Below are positions 29,087 to 34,484 of a stretch of DNA of 34,484 nucleotides, in pieces. Position 1 is the first letter of the stretch; each line of letters begins with the position of its first letter. The translations under genes were made by a program, and so were the position numbers. This DNA is from Hymenopellis radicata (taxonomy: Eukaryota > Basidiomycota > Agaricomycetes > Agaricales > Physalacriaceae). The notes beneath the pieces were generated by a model that was given only the letters and a program-made list of their open reading frames with translations, was not told the origin of the DNA and ran no database searches. Location: NCBI GenBank assembly GCA_015501595.1, contig JADNRX010000541.1, forward strand, positions 1 to 34,484. Direction: 5' to 3'.

Positions 29087-30261
29087 ATGTCCAAACCAAA
29101 CTTCGCGATCGCGAGCTTGTCCCTAGGCTCGTGTCTGTACCACTCTCTCCCAACCAAAGTCGAAGTCGCCGCGAGCCTCGGATACGACGGCTTGGAGATA
29201 TTCATTCCCGACTTTGAAGCCTTCGTCGACGAAGTACGCAATGGCTCCCACCGACGGCTTTTCCCCAAATCATTTACTTTGGCGTCCCTATCCACTGAGG
29301 CACTCGAACGCGAATGCGCAAAGGCGATCGCCGCCATGGCGGATGGCCTTGGGCTCTCCCTCCCGCTATTGCAGCCTATCAGGAACTTTGAGAACTTCAG
29401 GTCGGAGGAGGAGCTGCAGGCTGGATTGGACGGCATCGAGAGATGGCTGAAGCTCATGGAGCACTTCCAATGCGATCTTGTCCTGGTCTGCTCCAACTAC
29501 GTGCCGGGCAGGCCTATCACGGACGACTATACATTCGAGATGTACCTCGAGGCGCAGGTCCATGCGTTCACGTGTCTCGGGAACCTGGCGGCGGGGTACA
29601 ATGTCAGGATCGGGTACGAGCCTTTGGCGTGGGGTACGGTGATCGACAACTGGGAACAGGTTTGGGAGGTCGTTCGCCAGGTGGATCTGCCCAATGTTGG
29701 TATCATCTTGGATTCCTTTAATTCGCTGTGGGTTTCATGTTCTCGTGTTGATGAGTAGCTGTACTCACATTTATATAGTGGAAACCAATACGCCGATCCT
29801 GGGACAGCGTCGTCAATTCGAGTAGGACAGACTCTTGCTGGGATGGTGGAGAACTTGGAGAAGCTCTCTCGAACTATCCCCGGCGACAAGATCTTCATAT
29901 ATCAGCTCGCTGACGCCGTCAGACCTGCGCAACCCGTCTCTGATGGCCCCGACGCACCCCGCAGGATGACATGGTCGCGTGCATCGCGCGTCTTCCATGT
30001 GAACCATGTGAGGAAGAGCCCTCCATACAAAACGTATCCCTGGACGAACCCAATCCGCCGAGTGGATATCTTGGGTTCCTACCAGTTGTTCAGATGACGA
30101 AACTTGTTCAAGCAACTGGGTACGCCGGCTGGTGGAGTCTGGAGGTCTTCAACAAGAGTCTGTTGGAGGAAGACGAAGGATGTACATGGCGCCACGGACG
30201 GAGGGGAATTGATGGGCTGAACAGCTTATGGGAGGCAATTTTAGACAACACTCGAGTGTAG
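29087..30261 (+). CDS. 3-dehydroshikimate dehydratase-like TIM-barrel protein
   Basis: Exons 29087-29727 and 29779-30261 with a 51-nt intron (GTGGGT...ATATAG). About 374 residues if one missing base near 29991-29995 (short T run) is allowed for; without it the frame stops at 30095-30097. The fold is a xylose isomerase-like TIM barrel: FAIASLSLGSCLYHSL, GYDGLEIFIPDFEAF, RIGYEPLAWGTVIDNWEQVW, GIILDSFNSLG, DKIFIYQLADAV and GYAGWWSLEVFN, which carry the Glu, Asp, Gln and Glu that bind the divalent metal in this family. These enzymes turn 3-dehydroshikimate into protocatechuate in quinate/shikimate breakdown (QutC/Qa-4 role). A sugar-phosphate isomerase-type function cannot be excluded. The frame after the break ends AILDNTRV at 30261; an overlapping Ser/Glu-rich frame (30228-30437) could be an alternative tail. 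Confidence 0.8.
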
Positions 30262-30987
30262 AAGGAAGTCTAAGCATCGGGACGCCGGAGTTGCTTGAAG
30301 GGGAGCTCAGCGAGAGCGACGAGAGCCTGGGTAGCTTTGACACTACCCTTGATCACGTCGCGTCTGTGCCCAGGAAAGCGCTCGTGAGGGAAACCGTCGA
30401 GGAATGGCAGGTACAAACAGAGCTTCCTATTCAGTAATCGTTGGCCTTTTTTCGTTTCATTTGCTGTTTGATATATGCTTCAGTTGGATAAAGGAATGTT
30501 GTAACACAATATACGCACATATACTTAGAAGGAATAGAATGATACCACTCGCGCAGTTGCATTGCTATTCCATGACATGGCCGTAAAAGGAAAGAGAAAC
30601 GTGGTCAGTGATGATCGCGACTTTGACATGTATCATCATCCTCATAACGCTCTCAAGATCTCTGCAACGAATTCTCTATTATCTTTCACATAGGGTGTGT
30701 CTGTACCTTGTGGGCGGGCATGGAAGCGAGGAAGAGAAAATCAGATCACATGACGCGTCGGTCGATTTTCAAATGTTCAAATCGGCGCTTTCTCTTGTAC
30801 TACGACATTCACATGGAAGGACGTGTCGCTCTCAATGCTTTCTATGACCGCCGTACGCATCTAAGCTCCAGCTTTGTCTAAAGCGACGTTCCGACCTGAA
30901 GGCGGCGCCTTTCGCCACGGGCAGTTATCTCTCGACTTTCCATGCGTCTGCATTGCATTGCTCGCGGCCCGGAGCCTATCCAGCGTG
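30262..30987. other. Mostly unassigned region after the dehydratase
   Basis: Contains the short Ser/Glu-rich open frame to 30437 mentioned above, then AT-rich sequence. A protein-like frame opens near 30886 (RPEGGAFRHGQLSLDF) and may be an upstream exon of the next small gene. Confidence 0.35.
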
Positions 30988-31241
30988 ATGCACTTCCAGG
31001 TGAGTGTCCCCATTGTCGTAGAATTCGCTCACTCATGACCAACCTTGCTGTAGACCGAGTGGAAAACTATCAGCATGCTCAACGTTGATCGAAGGCTTCC
31101 ACCTGGACTGTCCGCCAAGAGACATCACACTGATTCTGGCAAAGAATATATTTCCGGTAAGATATAGTAGTCCTTCGGAGCCGCGTTGCTTATGGACACT
31201 TAAACCTAGACTCGAAGGCTTGTGCCCATGATATGATATGA
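30988..31241 (+). CDS. Small spliced hypothetical gene
   Basis: Exons 30988-30999, 31054-31156 and 31210-31241, with introns of 54 nt (GTGAGT...GCTGTAG) and 53 nt (GTAAGA...AACCTAG). Good donors, good acceptors and consistent phase give a short product, MHFQTEWKTISMLNVDRRLP and onward. The frame is open upstream to about 30886, so the real protein may be longer. No family recognised. Confidence 0.35.
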
Positions 31242-31335
31242 TGTGCACTTAGTATCTTGAGGCCCCCACCTACACGCGGATTCATAACTCAGTGACTCCT
31301 CTGTCGCCCCACGCCTCTATGCTAGAGAGAATGGG

Positions 31336-31749
31336 ATGTTCTCCGTGAAGACGTCCAACCGCATCAGAGCATATAGCGTCCAGATATCCGCGTCGTTCTA
31401 CATGTCGTGTTCCCTTTTCACGCCGAGTTCCCCGGTGTTGTTCCAGAACTCACAATTTCGGTCAAAAGAGCAAAGGCATGCGGACACAGCTCTGTCAAAG
31501 TTAGGCACTGATTTTAACAATATAGTCCCTCATGGAATAAGACGTGGACATTTAGATGCCAAGTAAGCCAAGCTTTTACGGCCTTCACGTCTGTTTTCGC
31601 TGATCCTTAGGTTTTCGAAGACTATTAGGTGCAGTATTTCGGAGGTGACCATCACGCAGCAGGCCTACGCCTTGGAAGGGTCTGTCCTATTCCAGGAGCG
31701 TTTCAAAGCTGTTCAAAGTGCATACATTTCGTTTGCATTTCGTGATTGA
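31336..31749 (+). CDS. Small hypothetical protein, two exons
   Basis: ATG 31336; exon to 31562, a 48-nt intron 31563-31610 (GTAAGC...CTGATCCTTAG), then exon 31611-31749 ending in TGA. The second exon has protein-like composition (SEVTITQQAYALEGSVLFQE). About 121 residues. No family recognised; it may be the 3' part of a larger gene with the previous entry. Confidence 0.35.
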
Positions 31750-31956
31750 GAGACATCATGAATTGCGAATAATTTTTCCATCCTTGTTCCGTGGCCCAAC
31801 AATCTTGGTCTCGCTAATCATGCGTTCCACTCCTCCTCGTTCAAAGTTCCTGCTTCTTTTCACGAGGTGACCAGAACAGTCAGCGATAAGGAATGAGTAT
31901 TTAACGCAGCGTGCGGTACCCGATGAACTGCAAGGTCTCTCCTTCTCTTGCGCATT

Positions 31957-33378
31957 ATGTTCGCCTCCTTCGTCGTCCTTGGTTTCGCCGCCGCCGCCTT
32001 CGCTAGTCCGTTGAAGCGATTCGACGGTTTGACCGTGTCCTTGTCTGGACCCGCCACGAACGTCAGCTCTATCGCTGACCTCAAATTTACGGCCACCATT
32101 ACCAACACGGGAACAAGACGCGAAAGTCTTGAAGTATGCCACCATTTTGGATGACTTGCTCCCGACCAGATCGTTCACCGTCACCAAAGACGGCGAAGCT
32201 GTGCCTTTACCGGTGTCAAGGTAAAAAATCTGTTCCTAGACATTTTGTAGGTTGCCAATCTTATTCATTCACGTAGATCTCGGTGTCTTTGGAGGACGCT
32301 GATGACTCTGCGTATGCATTCATCGCGGCAGGCGAGACTGTCACCGTCGAGCATGATGGTAAAGCACATGTTCTTCAAATACGCGCGTGCAAGTGTTGAC
32401 GCGGTGATTAGTGTCTTCTTTGTTCGACTTCAGCTCCGCTGGTGAAGGCATTTTCACTTTCGAACCCGTCACGAACTTCCGTGTTGCGACCCCGGAGGCA
32501 AGCATCGTCAGCGAAATCCAGATGGATCGCGTTGAGGCCAGCGCCAACTCCATCAACGTTTTCGTCTCCGGTGACTTGACGAAGCGTGAACTTCACGAGC
32601 GCAATAAGCGTGCTGTCGACATCTGCACGAACACTTCCCGCAAGAGCTTCATCGATGCTAGGCATGTGTTTCGCTTTGCTATTAGTATTACGGCGATTGT
32701 TTAGTGTTCTGCAGCTACACCGAAGCCAAGGCTTTGGCATCTGGAGCTTCGTCCTACATTTCCAGCAACGGCGCCAATTCGCTCTACACTGCTTACTGGA
32801 GTACCAATACTCAATCCACCATTCGCGGTGTTTTCAACGCAGTCGCTAATGAAGCGTCGTCGTCTCGCACGTGAGTATTACCGCATTTCATGTTTGTGTG
32901 AGTCTGACGTCTCCCAAGTTTGAGCTGCACGGATACCTATGGTGTCTGCACTGGCGGTGTTATTGCCTACACAGTCATCGCTACCACGAACGTAACTATC
33001 TACCGGTGTGCAAGAATGTAACATGTACTAACGTTCTCTTAGATCTACTACTGCAGCATCTTCTTCGACGAGGTTCCCTCGACCAGCCTCTGCTCCGGCA
33101 CCACTGTCGCCAGCCGAAACGTTCGTGGTGGAACGACTCTTCACGAGGTACGCGCTGTATTTGTAGACAATCAGTTATTCATCACCTGATAGCTTACGCA
33201 CGCGGTTTCTGACACTGACGACGTTACTTACGGCTGCGCCGCTGACCAGGCGCTGTCCACGGCTAACAAGCGCGTCAATGCCGATAACTACAACGTATGT
33301 GAATCCTGTATTCGACTCTATCCATTCTAATCTGCGTAGTGCTTCTCCACTCAAGTTTACGCCAACACGCAGTGCTAA
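31957..33378 (+). CDS. Secreted deuterolysin-type zinc metalloprotease (M35, aspzincin)
   Basis: Eight exons: 31957-32220, 32277-32358, 32412-32661, 32715-32870, 32919-32991, 33043-33147, 33193-33294 and 33340-33378; introns 45-56 nt, the third of GC-AG type. About 356 residues. The N terminus is a signal peptide (MFASFVVLGFAAAAFA), followed by a propeptide ending near a dibasic KR (HERNKRAVD). The mature domain begins around SFIDASYTEAKALASGASSY and contains HELTH, where the two His bind zinc and Glu is catalytic, and DTDDVTYG, matching the aspzincin GTxxDxxYG element that supplies the Asp ligand; Cys residues near SCTDTYGVCTGG and NCFSTQ may form disulfides. Two compensating frame changes are needed in exon 1, about 32115 and 32204; otherwise it stops at 32152-32154. 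Expected to act outside the cell in protein digestion. Confidence 0.85.
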
Positions 33379-33681
33379 AGTACGTAGCCAATATGAAAGA
33401 CATATCACGCCGGAAGAATCGTATCGACTTGGGGATTCAAACGTAGTAAGAAGATCATCGAAGTTATGTGTTGTATCAAAATGTATCTGCTGTTTGTCCT
33501 AATTCGTGGTGCTTGCGCCATTCAACGATCCGGACCGCCTATGGTCCCACTTCGAGTTTCCAGCGTTGACTACATGAGTATACGCGTTGTATTCCACTTG
33601 AACCTAGACAAGTCAAGTCAAACGTGTCCCGGAAACACGCGGAAACCTCGAATGAACCTTTTGGTTTAGGTAGGCTTGAAT
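33379..33681. other. Intergenic, convergent
   Basis: 3' flanks of the protease (plus) and the partial gene (minus). No gene seen. Confidence 0.5.
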
Positions 33682-34484
33682 TCAGGATCTGATAGTCTTG
33701 TCAAGGTTCTCTTTCGCCTTCTCACCTGTAAACCTTTTACGCAAATGTTCTGTCATAGGTATAGACTGATCTGAACACTCAACAACCTTTCCATCAACCA
33801 AGTCAGTGGGAAACTTGGCGGTTTCACGATTGGGACTTTGATTCCAGGCTAGGATCGCTGCCATGATAGCTCGACATCTCTCCCAAGACGGGTGCGTCGG
33901 ATTTAATTTCGTTAATGACCGTAGCTTTTCGGGGTCTGCAACGAGGACGCACTGTGCGATGGCAAGGTTGTCGGGCTCGTGAAGGTGGTCGATAAAGTCT
34001 TGTCGAGATGAAGCCACCGAAGGTAGCGCGAGACCGGAAACATAGGCCCCGATTATATGCTCTCCCATCCAGCCGCCACCCCATCCTATCGCCCATAGTG
34101 GACCAAGCGTTTGCATCCATTTGTCATAATGAAGAGACGATATGCTCTTTGGTCATGGCAAGACCGTAGCAAAGCGCCATGACGTTACAACGTGACTGTA
34201 GGATGGAACAAGAGTGGGTAGTCCAAGCGGCGTTGGCTATATCCGGGTCAGATTGTTTATCAATCGTGAAACAGAAGTGTGAAGAATTCGGTGGATGGAT
34301 GACGTTGGAAAACAAGACGGCTTTCCGTCATATCAATGATGTCCGAATAAAGGCTGAGGCGTAGGCCATGCATCTATCACGAGACACGCGGAAGGAGGGT
34401 GACCTTCATTGACACTGTCAGAATCTTCGAAATCTGCAATCTTTTCCATTACGCGCGCGATTTCTTCGAGGGGATCCTGCGTGC
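33682..34484 (-). CDS. Hypothetical protein, partial at the right edge
   Basis: The frame 34116-33682 (minus) ends in a stop at 33682 and reads as a solid protein, including MQTLGPLWAIGWGGGWMGEH and SWERCRAIMAAILAWNQ. It appears to continue upstream with LHYDKW and then, after a small frame change near 34137, with HFCFTIDKQSDPDIANAAW and VMALCYGLAMTKEHI. Nearer the edge, EEIARVMEKIADFEDSDS and SACLVIDAWPTPQPLFGHH are in yet another frame, presumably a separate exon. The 5' end lies outside the window. No family recognised. Confidence 0.45.

Noticed and set aside
1..34484. CRISPR arrays, rRNA, bacterial operons
   Set aside because: No regular repeat-spacer arrays or rRNA sequence seen; gene structure is eukaryotic throughout.

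Overview
The window looks like nuclear DNA of a basidiomycete fungus, most likely an agaricomycete. Genes are intron-dense with introns of about 45-56 nt, several proteins resemble fungal families, and no bacterial-style operons are seen. Exon models were built by hand from splice signals and reading frame, without transcript data.

Left third (1-13189). A 570-bp hAT-type MITE (337-906) lies just upstream of a five-exon host gene (start 1036) for a Ser/Pro-rich protein with one predicted N-terminal membrane segment. The last exon of that gene is split by a 10.7-kb Ty3/gypsy chromovirus LTR retrotransposon (2199-12930). Its two 375-bp LTRs differ at one base and it is flanked by a 5-bp duplication, GGATA, so the insertion is young. 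The element encodes Gag with a very long N-terminal extension, then protease, RT/RNase H and integrase with a chromodomain, spread over four frame-shifted ORFs. Between integrase and the 3' LTR it carries a sense-strand gene that can be read as five exons with four spliceosomal-type introns (10927-12520). This is the most unusual object in the window.

Middle (13650-25005). A 12-exon minus-strand gene encodes a protein of about 2378 residues: a ZNFX1-like SF1 helicase, an NFX1-type zinc finger and three CbbX/SpoVK-like AAA+ modules. It is followed by a minus-strand gene that appears to fuse a carboxymuconolactone decarboxylase domain to an enol-lactone hydrolase domain. Divergent from it is TFB5, the smallest TFIIH subunit, and then a small gene I do not recognise.

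Right third (25474-34484). This holds a Zn2Cys6 transcription factor gene with many reading-frame breaks, a 3-dehydroshikimate dehydratase-like TIM-barrel gene, several small hypothetical genes, an eight-exon secreted M35 deuterolysin-type metalloprotease, and a partial gene at the right edge.

The dehydratase (makes protocatechuate) and the decarboxylase/lactonase (late protocatechuate branch of the beta-ketoadipate route) are 5 kb apart with the transcription factor between them, which suggests a quinate/shikimate-to-beta-ketoadipate catabolic neighbourhood. Single-base frame breaks, often in short homopolymers, recur in otherwise well-conserved genes. They are either real decay or sequence error, and this limits confidence in any 'broken' call.
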